Positions 8,857 through 16,316 of a DNA stretch of 41,028 nt are shown in pieces. How positions within the stretch are numbered: the stretch's first letter is position 1; each line of letters opens with the position of its first letter. The DNA comes from Deinococci bacterium (lineage in GTDB: Bacteria > Deinococcota > Deinococci > Deinococcales > Trueperaceae). The stretch is from NCBI GenBank assembly GCA_030149325.1, contig JASBRS010000036.1, positions 1 through 41,028 on the forward strand. Reading direction: 5' to 3'. Below the pieces are notes generated by a model that saw nothing but the letters and a program-made list of their open reading frames with translations, had not been told where the DNA came from and did no database searches. The translations under genes were made by a program, and so were the position numbers.

Positions 8857-10278
8857 ATGATCGCGGGACGTGAACCGCTGACGTCGATCGAGAAGGAGCT
8901 GGTCGGCGAGCGCCGGACGGTGGAGGACCTCGACCGCCGCATCTCCGACGGGAGCGCAAGGAGGATCGCGCTGTCCAAGGAGCAGGCGCAGGCGTACCGC
9001 GAGCTCGCCCGTCTCCGGGTGGGCTCGCTGGCGGCCGGCACGGCCGTCGCCGACTCCGTCGCCCGCGAGCTCGACGCCGTGGAGGAACGCGTGACCGCGC
9101 TGCTCCGCGCCCGGGAAGGCTCGGCCCAGGAGCTGGCGCAACGGCTCGCCGACGCCGAGACCCGCCGCACCGCGACGCAGGCGGAGCGCGCCGAGGCGGC
9201 CGCCCGTCTGGAGGCCGCCGCGGCGGCGGTGGACGCGGCCGAGGCGCGCACGCAGGACCGCCTGGAGGCCGAGCCGGCCTACCAGGCGCAGCTCGAGCGG
9301 GCCCACGAGGCCGAGCGCGTGGCGCTGCACGCCGAGGAGAAGGCGACGCGCAGCGAGCAGGAGCTCGAGGAGAAGGGGCGCGCCTACCGCCAGGACCCGT
9401 TGTTCATGTACCTGTGGCGGCGGGGCTTCGCCAGCGAGCGCTACCGCGCGGCTCCGTTGTTCCGCTGGCTCGACGGCGTGGTCGCGCGTCACGCCGGCTT
9501 CCTCGACGCCCGCCTCGACTACGCCCGCCTGCAGGAGATCCCGTTGCGGTTGCGGGAGCACGCCAGCGCACGCCGCCAGCTCGCCGAGACGGAGTTCGCG
9601 GCGCTACGCGAGCTGGACGAGGCCGCGCGCGCCAGCGACGGCATCCCGGCCCTGGAAGCGATCGAGGAGCGGGAGCGCGCGGCGCTCGCGGAGGTCGACG
9701 CGCGGCTCGAGCAGCTCGCCGGCCAGGTCCAGGCCCTGCTCGACGAGCGCCAGCGCCACGCCGCCGGCGAGGACGAGCCCTACCAGCAGGCGATCGAGCT
9801 GCTGGCCACGGGGCTGCGCAGCCAGGAGCTGCGGACGCTGTACCGCGACGCGGCCGCCACGCCGTTCCCCGAGGACGACGTCCTCATCGCTCGCCTGGAG
9901 CAGCTCAACGACGAGCAGCAGCGGCTCGAGGCGGCCGGCCAGGAGCTCCAGGCCGCCCTCCAGCAGCGGCGTGACCACGTTCGCGAGCTGGAGACGTTGC
10001 AGGCCGAGTTCAAGCGCCGACAGTACGACCAGCCCGGCCACGGCTTCGAGGACGGCGCGCTGGTGGCCACCGTCCTGGCCAACGTGCTCAGCGGGATGCT
10101 CGACCGCAACGCCCTGTGGCGCGTGCTCGATCAGCAGCGGCGCTACCGGCCGCCGCGCAGCAGCCCGACCTTCGGGTCCGGCGGCTTCGGACGGGGCACG
10201 CCGTGGGGGGGAGGCGGTCGCCCGCGGGGCGGGAGCGGGTCGCGCGGCGGGGGCTTCCGCACCGGCGGGAAGTTCTGA
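8857..10278 (+). CDS. Coiled-coil protein with Gly/Arg-rich C-terminal tail (third gene of DUF6384 operon)
   Basis: A 473-residue soluble protein. Residues 1-185 are heptad-like and very rich in Ala, Glu and Arg. Next comes a conserved-looking central segment, QDPLFMYLWRRGFASERYRAAPLFRWLDG (about 187-215), then a second long coiled coil to about residue 395. The last 55 residues become Gly/Arg/Ser/Phe-rich and disordered and end with GGGFRTGGKF. Such tails often mediate weak multivalent contacts. The start at 8857 is set by GGAGGGAAGG upstream and a 17-base gap from the DUF6384 gene. The gene ends 3 bases from the convergent TetR gene. No catalytic motif is visible. The fixed order with its neighbours suggests a scaffold within the same complex. 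Confidence 0.72.
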   Translation: MIAGREPLTSIEKELVGERRTVEDLDRRISDGSARRIALSKEQAQAYRELARLRVGSLAAGTAVADSVARELDAVEERVTALLRAREGSAQELAQRLADAETRRTATQAERAEAAARLEAAAAAVDAAEARTQDRLEAEPAYQAQLERAHEAERVALHAEEKATRSEQELEEKGRAYRQDPLFMYLWRRGFASERYRAAPLFRWLDGVVARHAGFLDARLDYARLQEIPLRLREHASARRQLAETEFAALRELDEAARASDGIPALEAIEERERAALAEVDARLEQLAGQVQALLDERQRHAAGEDEPYQQAIELLATGLRSQELRTLYRDAAATPFPEDDVLIARLEQLNDEQQRLEAAGQELQAALQQRRDHVRELETLQAEFKRRQYDQPGHGFEDGALVATVLANVLSGMLDRNALWRVLDQQRRYRPPRSSPTFGSGGFGRGTPWGGGGRPRGGSGSRGGGFRTGGKF

Positions 10279-10281
10279 GGG

Positions 10282-10875
10282 TCAGCCGCGGCTAGAACGC
10301 TCGGCCAGGCTCCGGTGGTGCAGGTCGATCAGGCGCTCGAAGCTGACGTCGAGGTCGAGCTTCAACCCGAAGGCGCCGGCGCTCTCCAGCGCCACGAAGC
10401 CGTGCAGCGAGGCACGCAGGGCGCGCGTCGCGTGCAGGGCGTCCTCGCCCTCGAGCCGATAGCCCCGCAACACGCTCAGCACGACCTCGACCAGCCGGGC
10501 GGCGGCGGCTCCGGCGGCCTCGGCGTCGCGTACGGTATCGGACTCCCCGCCGCCGGCGCCCAGGGTCAGGCCGTAGAGGCCGGGATGCTCGTGCGCGAAG
10601 TCGCGGTAGGCGCCGGCGACGGCCACCAGGGCGTCGCGCCCGGCGCGACCCACGGCGGCACGCTGGAGGCGCTGCTCGAGCATCTCCAACCCCCTCAGGC
10701 GCAGGGCGCCGCGCAGGTCGTCGAGGCCTCCCACATGGTTGTAGAGCGACGGCGTACGTACCCCGAACGCGCCCGCCAGGGCTGCCAGCGAGAGCGCCGC
10801 CGAGCCGTCGGCATCGATGAGATCGGCGGCGCGCTCCACCACGCGTTCGCGTGTGAGGCCCGGCCTAGCTGGCAC
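10282..10875 (-). CDS. TetR-family transcriptional regulator (WHG-type C-terminal domain)
   Basis: One-component repressor of 197 residues. The helix-turn-helix is at about residues 8-50: LTRERVVERAADLIDADG, then LSLAALAGAFGVRTPSLYNHVGGLDDL. The C-terminal ligand domain has ALRASLHGFVALESAGAFGLKLDLDVSFERLI, the pattern of the WHG class. The GTG start at 10875 overlaps the hydrolase stop by 11 bases, and no ribosome binding site is evident, so translation is probably coupled to the hydrolase. The promoter is that at 11828-11856, whose -10 lies in a palindrome repeated over the opposing promoter. Autoregulation and control of the divergent operon are therefore inferred. The ligand is unknown. 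Confidence 0.9.
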   Translation of the reverse strand: MPARPGLTRERVVERAADLIDADGSAALSLAALAGAFGVRTPSLYNHVGGLDDLRGALRLRGLEMLEQRLQRAAVGRAGRDALVAVAGAYRDFAHEHPGLYGLTLGAGGGESDTVRDAEAAGAAAARLVEVVLSVLRGYRLEGEDALHATRALRASLHGFVALESAGAFGLKLDLDVSFERLIDLHHRSLAERSSRG

Positions 10876-11665
10876 GGGGGTCGTCCAGGAAGGCGAGCAC
10901 CGCGTCGGACGTGACGTCCGGCATCTCGCTGTGGGGGTAGTGGCCCGCCCCGTCGACGAGCACCACCTTGCCCCGAAGGCCGGCGGCCAGCCGGCGCGCC
11001 TCGTCGGCGGGATCCCCGAAGTCGGGGTCCTTGGTGCCCATGACCACCAGGGCGGGCGCACGCACCTCGGCCATGCGCTCGGCGATGTCGGGCTCGGCGC
11101 TCGTCATCATGGCTCGCACCGCCTCGAAGCGACCCGGCTCGGCCAGGTTGGCGCGGAGCCGCGCCCGGTAGGCCACGAAGTCGTCGGGCTTGCGGGTCGG
11201 GAAGAGCGTGCCGAAGTAGCTCGCCCAGGCGGCGACCTTCCAGGGCCCGGCGAACAGCACCTTCATCAGCGCCTGCATCCCCGGCTTGCTGGGCTGGGGC
11301 AGCACGAACGGCCCGATGAGCACCAGGCCGGACACGGCCTGGGGGCGCTCGGCCGCGGCCCACACGGCGCCGGCCGCAGCGAAGGAGTTGCCGACGAGCA
11401 CCGCGGGCCCGCCGCCGAGGCGATCGATCAGGGCCAGCAGGTCGGCGCCCAGCGCCTTGCGCGAGTAGTCCGGCCAGCCGACGCTCGAGCCGCCGTGGCC
11501 CCGCAGGTCGACGGTCGCCACGCGGTAGCCGGCCGCGACCAGGCGCGGCGCCAGGAAGCGGTACTCCTGCCGCAGGTCGCCCAGGCCGGGCGCCAGGATC
11601 ACCAGCGGGCCGTCGCCGGCGACGTCGTAGGCCAGCGTGCCGCCGTCGACATGCAGCCTGTCCAT
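10865..11665 (-). CDS. Alpha/beta hydrolase
   Basis: A 266-residue hydrolase with the classic triad. The nucleophile is Ser94 in VGNSFAAAG, the acid is the Asp in GTKDPDFGDPADE, and the base is the His in VDGAGHYPHSEMPD; RGHGGSS at 55-61 lies after strand 4. Esterase, lactonase or dehalogenase-like activity is possible; no substrate can be named. The start at 11665 is supported by AAGGGGG seven bases upstream and coincides with the usual beginning of the fold. The frame is also open up to an ATG at 11821 that sits six bases after the promoter -10, so a leaderless form with a 52-residue polar extension is possible. It is the first gene of a two-gene operon with the TetR regulator. Confidence 0.88.
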   Translation of the reverse strand: MDRLHVDGGTLAYDVAGDGPLVILAPGLGDLRQEYRFLAPRLVAAGYRVATVDLRGHGGSSVGWPDYSRKALGADLLALIDRLGGGPAVLVGNSFAAAGAVWAAAERPQAVSGLVLIGPFVLPQPSKPGMQALMKVLFAGPWKVAAWASYFGTLFPTRKPDDFVAYRARLRANLAEPGRFEAVRAMMTSAEPDIAERMAEVRAPALVVMGTKDPDFGDPADEARRLAAGLRGKVVLVDGAGHYPHSEMPDVTSDAVLAFLDDPRAS

Positions 11666-11824
11666 GGTGGTACCCCCTTCGGCGCGGTCGGACGCGCGCT
11701 CCTCCCCAGGGTTCGGCGCGGCCCGCTCCGAGTTCCTCGGGCGTCGGTCGTGCGAGCCGATGCTCCCGAGGTCCTTGCGAGCCGTGCGCGGAGTGTTTCG
11801 GCGAGGTTCTGAAGTGAACATGCA

Positions 11825-11838
11825 TAGGTTATAGCCTA
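11825..11838. promoter_or_regulatory. TetR operator candidate, copy 1
   Basis: TAGGTTATAGCCTA is a 14-bp palindrome with one mismatched pair (12 of 14 bases symmetric). It covers the -10 of the minus-strand promoter and resembles copy 2 at 11899-11912. Confidence 0.7.
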
Positions 11839-11856
11839 ATCCTCTTAGTTCGTCAA
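11828..11856 (-). promoter_or_regulatory. Near-consensus promoter for the hydrolase-TetR operon
   Basis: On the minus strand, TTGACG (complement of 11851-11856), a 17-base spacer and TATAAC (complement of 11828-11833). This is one of the best sigma-70-type promoters in the window, and its -10 lies inside the palindrome at 11825-11838. Confidence 0.8.
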
Positions 11857-11879
11857 GGGCGGGTCGGCCCCGAGGGGGG

Positions 11880-11908
11880 TTGACGGAACTAATGGCCATA
11901 GTTTATAA
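11880..11908 (+). promoter_or_regulatory. Near-consensus promoter for the divergent three-gene operon
   Basis: TTGACG at 11880-11885, a 17-base spacer and TTATAA at 11903-11908. Together with the opposing promoter this forms a large imperfect inverted repeat: both read TTGACG, then AACTAA, then TAG, then TATAACCTA. The rest of the 314-base gap (11666-11824 and 11913-11979) is GC-rich and holds no other gene that I can support. Confidence 0.8.
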
Positions 11909-11912
11909 CCTA
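11899..11912. promoter_or_regulatory. TetR operator candidate, copy 2
   Basis: TAGTTTATAACCTA differs from copy 1 at two positions and is likewise an imperfect palindrome. It covers the -10 of the plus-strand promoter. The two copies start 74 bp apart, about seven helical turns. Confidence 0.7.
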
Positions 11913-11979
11913 CGTTCGTTAGGGCTTCGCGTCCGGCGACCGCCCGCCCCCGCACCCAGCCTTCCCGGAGGGAATGCCC

Positions 11980-12108
11980 ATGAGCCTCAGCCATCTGATC
12001 GCCGCCAACCACCGCAACCGCGAGCTGCGCCGGCGGGCCACCGCCCACGCGCGGAACAGCGCCGTCCGCCGCGCCCGCCGTGGCACGAGAGGGGTCGAGA
12101 CCCGATGA
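11980..12108 (+). CDS. Small Arg-rich protein, 42 aa
   Basis: The frame from ATG 11980 encodes 42 residues, 12 of them Arg, beginning MSLSHLIAANHRNRELRRRA. It is preceded by GGAGGGA (11967-11973) at ideal spacing. An alternative ATG lies two codons upstream but is too close to the ribosome binding site. Its TGA overlaps the ATG of the next gene (ATGA), as is usual for true operon members. It is the first gene after the operator-controlled promoter. One strongly basic amphipathic helix is predicted. A role is unknown: it could bind nucleic acid or acidic lipids, or mainly couple translation to the membrane protein gene. Confidence 0.6.
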   Translation: MSLSHLIAANHRNRELRRRATAHARNSAVRRARRGTRGVETR

Positions 12109-12821
12109 CCACAGGACACTTCGCCGTCGCCGCCGGCAGCAAGCCGGCGATCCGCACCGCGCCCCTATGGGCGCTGATGCTCAGCACCTACCTCCTCGAT
12201 CTGGTGTTCATGGTCCTCGTCGGGGCCGGGATCGAGGGCTTCGCGCCGCTGCACCCCGGCCACCCCGGCTACGGCCAGGTCGTCATCCACGCCGCCTACA
12301 GCCACTCGCTGGTCGGGGCCGCCATCCTCGCCGGCGCGGCGGGGCTGCTGGCCGGGCGCGCCTGGGGCCGCCGCGCCGGAACGGGCATCGCCGCCGTCGC
12401 GTTCTCGCACTGGCTGCTCGACCTGATCGTGCACCGCCCCGATCTCCCGCTGCTCCCCGGCAACGCCGGCGGGCTCCCCCTGCTGGGGCTGGGCCTGTGG
12501 TCGCACCCGGCCTTCGCCGCCCTCCTGGAGGTCGTGCTCGTCGCCGCCGGCCTCACCCTGTACGGCCGGAGCGCCATGCGCCGGGCCGGACCGTCCCCCG
12601 CCCAGCGGCGACGCGCGACCCTCGCCGTCGCCGTGACCGGCGCACTGCTGGGCCTCCTGCTCATCGTCGACGTAGCGGCCCTGCCCATGCCGACCGCCGT
12701 GGCACTGATGCTGGCGCTGGTGCTGATCCCGGATCGCCTCGATCGCCGCATCGCCGGATCCCGTCGCCAGGGCCACCGCCGTCCCGTTGCCAGCGCCACC
12801 CCGCGCTCCACCCTCCGATGA
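12105..12821 (+). CDS. YdjM-like integral membrane protein
   Basis: A 238-residue protein with about six membrane helices. Two His-containing motifs, AAYSHSLVGAA and AFSHWLLDLIVHRPDLPLLPG, resemble the membrane-bound metal-dependent hydrolase family typified by YdjM, where they lie at the membrane surface. The enzymatic role of that family is not well established, and many members are simply called permeases. After residue about 200 there is a last helix, then a basic cytoplasmic tail (RLDRRIAGSRRQGHRRP). Both ends overlap neighbours by four bases, so the three genes 11980-13156 are one translationally coupled operon driven by the promoter at 11880. Confidence 0.75.
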   Translation: MTTGHFAVAAGSKPAIRTAPLWALMLSTYLLDLVFMVLVGAGIEGFAPLHPGHPGYGQVVIHAAYSHSLVGAAILAGAAGLLAGRAWGRRAGTGIAAVAFSHWLLDLIVHRPDLPLLPGNAGGLPLLGLGLWSHPAFAALLEVVLVAAGLTLYGRSAMRRAGPSPAQRRRATLAVAVTGALLGLLLIVDVAALPMPTAVALMLALVLIPDRLDRRIAGSRRQGHRRPVASATPRSTLR

Positions 12822-13156
12822 CGGTGAACCTAGCCCTGCGCGCCGCCACCGAGCTGGGGATCGTCCTGGCCATGGCGGCGTGGGGCTTCCACGCCGGCAG
12901 CGGACCGCTCGCGCGCGGGCTGCTGGTCGTCGCCGCACCCCTCCTGGTCTTCGGGTTCTGGGGAGCCGTCGACTTCCGCTGGCTCGGACGCGCCGCCGAA
13001 CCGGTGCGCCACGTCCAGGAGCTCGCCCTCACGGCGGTGGCCGTGCTCGCGCTGGCCCAGGCGGGAGCCCCGGCCCTGGGCTGGGCGCTGGCGCTCGTCT
13101 CGGGCGTGCACCACGCCCTGGTGGTCGTCCTCGGGCAGCGCTTGCTCAAGGCCTGA
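12818..13156 (+). CDS. DUF2568 (YrdB-like) membrane protein
   Basis: A 112-residue protein with four predicted membrane helices and short loops, the length and layout of DUF2568. Visible landmarks are ELGIVLAMAAWGFHAG in helix 1, LLVFGFWGAVDF in helix 2, and VRHVQELALTAVAVLALAQAG with a conserved-looking polar start to helix 3. It begins in an ATGA overlap with the preceding gene. The function of the family is unknown. It is the last gene of the operon that faces the TetR-hydrolase unit. Confidence 0.82.
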   Translation: MTVNLALRAATELGIVLAMAAWGFHAGSGPLARGLLVVAAPLLVFGFWGAVDFRWLGRAAEPVRHVQELALTAVAVLALAQAGAPALGWALALVSGVHHALVVVLGQRLLKA

Positions 13157-13233
13157 TCCGCGTGCCGCCGGGCGCGTCGGCGGTGCTACCATCCGATGAC
13201 CCCCGGGCGCGCCCGGGCGGGAGGAGCACGACC

Positions 13234-13809
13234 GTGAACGCCACCCCCCTTCGTATGGGGATCGCCGAGACCCTCGAGACCGAGCGTCTGGTCCTGCGCG
13301 CACCCCAGTGGGACGACGGACCGGCCCTCAACGAGGCCATCCGCGACAGCCTCGAGGACCTCCGCCCCTGGATGCCATGGGCCCAGCAGGCCCCCGCCCT
13401 CGAGGCGAGCCAGGAGAACGTGCGGCGGGCGCGGTTGCGGTTCCTGGCCGGCGAGGACCTGCGCCTGCACATGGTCCTGAAGGATACGGGGGCGTTCGTG
13501 GGATCGTCCGGGCTGCACCGCCCGGACTGGGACGCGCGCCACTTCGAGATCGGCTACTGGGTGCGCAGCGGCTACGGCGGCCGCGGCCTCGTCACCGAGG
13601 CGGTCGCCGCCATCGAGGCCTACGCCGCGGCGCACCTCGCCGCCGACCGCCTGGAGATCCGCTGCGACGCGCGCAACCTGCGTAGCCGCCGCGTGGCCGA
13701 GCGCCGGGGCTTCGTCCTCGAGGGCCGGCTGCGCCACGAGCGGCGCGACGTCGTGGGCGATCTCACCGACACCCTCGTCTACGCCAAGGTGCGCGGCGCC
13801 GAGTTCTGA
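13234..13809 (+). CDS. GNAT acetyltransferase (RimJ/RimL-like)
   Basis: A 191-residue single GNAT domain of the RimJ/RimL type, which acetylates protein N-termini or small amines using acetyl-CoA. Motifs: LETERLVLRAPQWDDGPALNEAI at the N-terminus, EIGYWVRSGYGGRGLVTEAVAAIEAYA with the acetyl-CoA loop, and NLRSRRVAERRGFVLEGRLRHERR at the C-terminus. The GTG start at 13234 is chosen for GGAGGAG seven bases upstream; an ATG at 13255 is less well placed. It lies 77 bases after the DUF2568 gene with its own probable -10 (TACCAT near 13189), so it is probably a separate unit. Confidence 0.9.
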   Translation: MNATPLRMGIAETLETERLVLRAPQWDDGPALNEAIRDSLEDLRPWMPWAQQAPALEASQENVRRARLRFLAGEDLRLHMVLKDTGAFVGSSGLHRPDWDARHFEIGYWVRSGYGGRGLVTEAVAAIEAYAAAHLAADRLEIRCDARNLRSRRVAERRGFVLEGRLRHERRDVVGDLTDTLVYAKVRGAEF

Positions 13810-13900
13810 CCGGAGAACACCGGACCCCCGGCGGGGACATCCGCGTCTGGCTCTCGGCCTTCGAGCGCGGCATCATGGGAGGGGGCGAGGAGGCGCCGCG

Positions 13901-14398
13901 ATGACGCGACTCACGAGCATCCTCCGCTGGACGGCACGCATCTGGAGCCTGCTCAGTGCGGGCCTCGTGCTGGCGATCCTCATCGGCGAAGGGGTATCGG
14001 GCACGCCCAGCGCACCGCTGACCTGGAGCGACGTGGTCGGGCTGGCGCTGTTCCCGACCGGCCTGCTGGTGGGCCTCGCGCTGGGGTGGTGGCGCGAGAT
14101 CGCGGGGGGCCTGGCGGGGCTGGGCACGCTGCTCACGTTCTACGTGTTCCTCACCGCAACGACGGGCCGGATCCCGGGGGGTCCGTACTTCGCCTTGCTG
14201 GCCGCCCCCGCACTGCTGTTCCTGTTGGCAGGGCTGCTCACGCGGGCCCGTGGCGGGCCACGCGACGGCCGGCCGAGGCGCGACCTGAGCACCACCGAGG
14301 ACGCGCTCGTCGAGGCGCTGGAGGAGACCTTCCCGGCCAGCGACCCGATCTCGGTCCATCCGCACCGGTGGCAGGGGCCACGCCGGTCGCGGTCGTAG
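13901..14398 (+). CDS. Four-helix membrane protein with a C-terminal FPASDP motif
   Basis: A 165-residue protein in two parts. Residues 1-115 contain four membrane helices beginning ILRWTARIWSLLSAGLVLAI, like the small DUF7670-type membrane family. After a basic linker (GGPRDGRPRRD), residues 130-152 read VEALEETFPASDPISVH. This short acidic motif is, as I recall, usually found at the end of small soluble proteins of unknown function in many phyla. Their union in one chain is unusual. The start ATG is preceded by GAGGAGG. It is unrelated in sequence to the ABC genes that follow about 190 bases downstream. Confidence 0.65.
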   Translation: MTRLTSILRWTARIWSLLSAGLVLAILIGEGVSGTPSAPLTWSDVVGLALFPTGLLVGLALGWWREIAGGLAGLGTLLTFYVFLTATTGRIPGGPYFALLAAPALLFLLAGLLTRARGGPRDGRPRRDLSTTEDALVEALEETFPASDPISVHPHRWQGPRRSRS

Positions 14399-14538
14399 GA
14401 CCCGCCCGCCGGTGCGACGCCGAGGCCCCGCGCCGACCGCGGGCGCCGGACCTCCGGGGCTGCGGCGCCCGCCGCACCCCCGCTCCGCGGTGGGCCCCGA
14501 CGGCACGCAGCTTCACGCCGGAAGTGCCGGCACCGCGG

Positions 14539-14544
14539 TAGACT
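14539..14544 (+). promoter_or_regulatory. -10 box (TAGACT) ahead of the ABC exporter genes
   Basis: TAGACT ends nine bases before ATG 14554. The same spacing is seen at the MFS gene (3861 to 3876). No convincing -35 is visible in the GC-rich sequence upstream. Confidence 0.45.
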
Positions 14545-14553
14545 CGCCTGCAC

Positions 14554-14598
14554 ATGGCGCCCCTTCCCCGAGCCGCGAGGACCCTACCGTGCTCCTGA
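14554..14598 (+). CDS. Possible 14-residue leader peptide
   Basis: ATG 14554 opens a frame of 14 codons ([14 protein letters not shown]) ending in TGA at 14596-14598, inside the start of the ABC gene (GTG 14589). It begins almost at the predicted transcription start, so it would be translated from a near-leaderless transcript. Its translation would pass over the GAGG at 14577-14580 that serves the ABC gene. A regulatory leader is plausible, but so short a frame may be chance. Confidence 0.35.
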   Translation: MAPLPRAARTLPCS

Positions 14599-16316
14599 GG
14601 ATCCTCCGGACGTACACCCGCCCGTACCGCGCCGTCATGGTGGGGATCGTCGCGCTGCAGCTCGTCGGGACGCTCGCCGCCCTCACGCTGCCCAGCCTCA
14701 ACGCCGCCATCATCGACAACGGCGTCGTCAAGGGCGATACCGCCTACATCCTGCGCGAGGGCGCCTGGATGCTGGCGGTGTCGCTGGTCCAGATCGTCTG
14801 CACCATCGGCGCCGTCTTCCTAGGTGCGCGCACGGCGATGGCCTTCGGTCGCGACGTGCGCTCCGCCATCTTCCACCGCGTGCTGGCGTACTCCAGCCGT
14901 GAGGTCGCCCGCTTCGGGGCGCCGTCGCTCATCACCCGGAGCACCAACGACGTGCAGCAGGTGCAGATGATGCTGATGATGGCGTTCACGCTGCTGCTGA
15001 CGGCGCCGGTGATGATGGTCGGCGGCATCATCATGGCGATGCGGCAGGACGTCGGGCTGTCCTGGCTGATCGCCGTGGCCGTCCCCGTGCTGGCGATCCT
15101 GGTGGGGCTCGTCATCTCGCGGATGGTGCCGGGGTTCCGCCTGGTACAGAAGCGCATCGATCGCATCAACGGCGTGCTGCGCGAGCAGATCGGCGGCATC
15201 CGCGTGATCCGCGCCTTCGTTCGCGAACCCGACGAGCGCCGGCGCTTCGACACCGCCAACACCGAGCTGACCGACGTCACGCTCTACGTGGGGCGCTGGA
15301 TGGCGCTGATGTTCCCCCTCGTGATGCTGGTGACCAACGTCTCGACCGTGGCGGTGATCTGGTTCGGGGGTCTGCGGGTGGCGTCGGGCGCCATGGAGAT
15401 CGGCTCGATGATGGCGTTCCTGAGCTACATCATGCAGATCCTGATCTCCGTCATGATGTCGACGTTCATGCTGGTAATGCTGCCGCGCGCGGCGGTGTCG
15501 GCCGATCGCATCGGCGAGGCCCTCGCCACCGAGCCGTCGGTGGTGCCGCCCGAAGGCGGCATCGAGCGCACCCCGCAGCACGGCCGGCTCGAGCTCCGGC
15601 GGGTCAGCTTCCGCTACCCCGGCGCCGACCAACCGGTGCTCCACGCCGTCGACCTGGCGGCGGAACCCGGCCAGACGGTGGCCGTGATCGGCTCCACCGG
15701 CGCCGGCAAGACCACGCTCTTGAACCTCGTCCCCCGCCTCTTCGACCCCACCGAGGGCCAGGTGCTGCTCGACGGCGTCGACGTGCGCAACTTCGAGCCC
15801 GAGGCGCTGTGGTCGCGCATCGGGCTGGTGCCGCAGCGCGCCTACCTGTTCAGCGGGACGGTCGCCAGCAACCTGCGCTACGGCGACCCGGACGCCAGCG
15901 AGGAGCAGATGTGGGAGGCGCTGGAGATCGCCCAGGCCCGCGACTTCGTGGCGGCCATGGAGGGCGGGCTCGAGGCCCCCATCGCCCAGGGCGGCACCAA
16001 CGTCTCGGGCGGGCAGCGCCAGCGCCTCGCCATCGCTCGCGCCGTGCTCCGGCGTCCGGAGGTGTACCTCTTCGACGACGCCTTCTCGGCGCTCGACGTC
16101 GCCACCGATGCGCGCCTGCGCCGGGCCCTGGCGCCCATCACCCGCGGCTCCACGGTGGTGATCGTGGCGCAGCGCGTCGCCACCATCATCGATGCCGACC
16201 AGATCGTCGTCCTGGAGAACGGCGAGGTGGTCGGGCGCGGCACCCACGACGAGTTGCTCGCGACCTCCGAGACCTACCGCGAGATCGTCGAATCGCAGCG
16301 GCAGGCAGCGGCATGA
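14589..16316 (+). CDS. ABC exporter half-transporter with degenerate ATPase site (subunit 1 of a heterodimer)
   Basis: A 575-residue fused permease-ATPase of the multidrug/lipid exporter type. Six membrane helices lie in residues about 15-310 and the nucleotide-binding domain in 330-575. Walker A is GSTGAGKTT (368-376) and the signature VSGGQ (472-476) is canonical. In contrast, Walker B reads VYLFDDAFS with Asp497 where the catalytic Glu is expected, and the switch position is Gln528 (IVAQRVATI) instead of His. This is the signature of the degenerate half of heterodimeric exporters such as TM287/288 and BmrCD. GTG 14589 is taken as start because of GAGG eight bases upstream and the family-like beginning [13 protein letters not shown]. 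It overlaps the partner gene by ATGA. Confidence 0.93.
   Translation: MLLRILRTYTRPYRAVMVGIVALQLVGTLAALTLPSLNAAIIDNGVVKGDTAYILREGAWMLAVSLVQIVCTIGAVFLGARTAMAFGRDVRSAIFHRVLAYSSREVARFGAPSLITRSTNDVQQVQMMLMMAFTLLLTAPVMMVGGIIMAMRQDVGLSWLIAVAVPVLAILVGLVISRMVPGFRLVQKRIDRINGVLREQIGGIRVIRAFVREPDERRRFDTANTELTDVTLYVGRWMALMFPLVMLVTNVSTVAVIWFGGLRVASGAMEIGSMMAFLSYIMQILISVMMSTFMLVMLPRAAVSADRIGEALATEPSVVPPEGGIERTPQHGRLELRRVSFRYPGADQPVLHAVDLAAEPGQTVAVIGSTGAGKTTLLNLVPRLFDPTEGQVLLDGVDVRNFEPEALWSRIGLVPQRAYLFSGTVASNLRYGDPDASEEQMWEALEIAQARDFVAAMEGGLEAPIAQGGTNVSGGQRQRLAIARAVLRRPEVYLFDDAFSALDVATDARLRRALAPITRGSTVVIVAQRVATIIDADQIVVLENGEVVGRGTHDELLATSETYREIVESQRQAAA

Noticed and set aside
10201-10275. Gly/Arg-rich repeat that might be a collagen-like or RNA-binding domain
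   Set aside because: It has no Gly-X-Y periodicity and only one imperfect RGG, so it is described only as a disordered Gly/Arg-rich tail.
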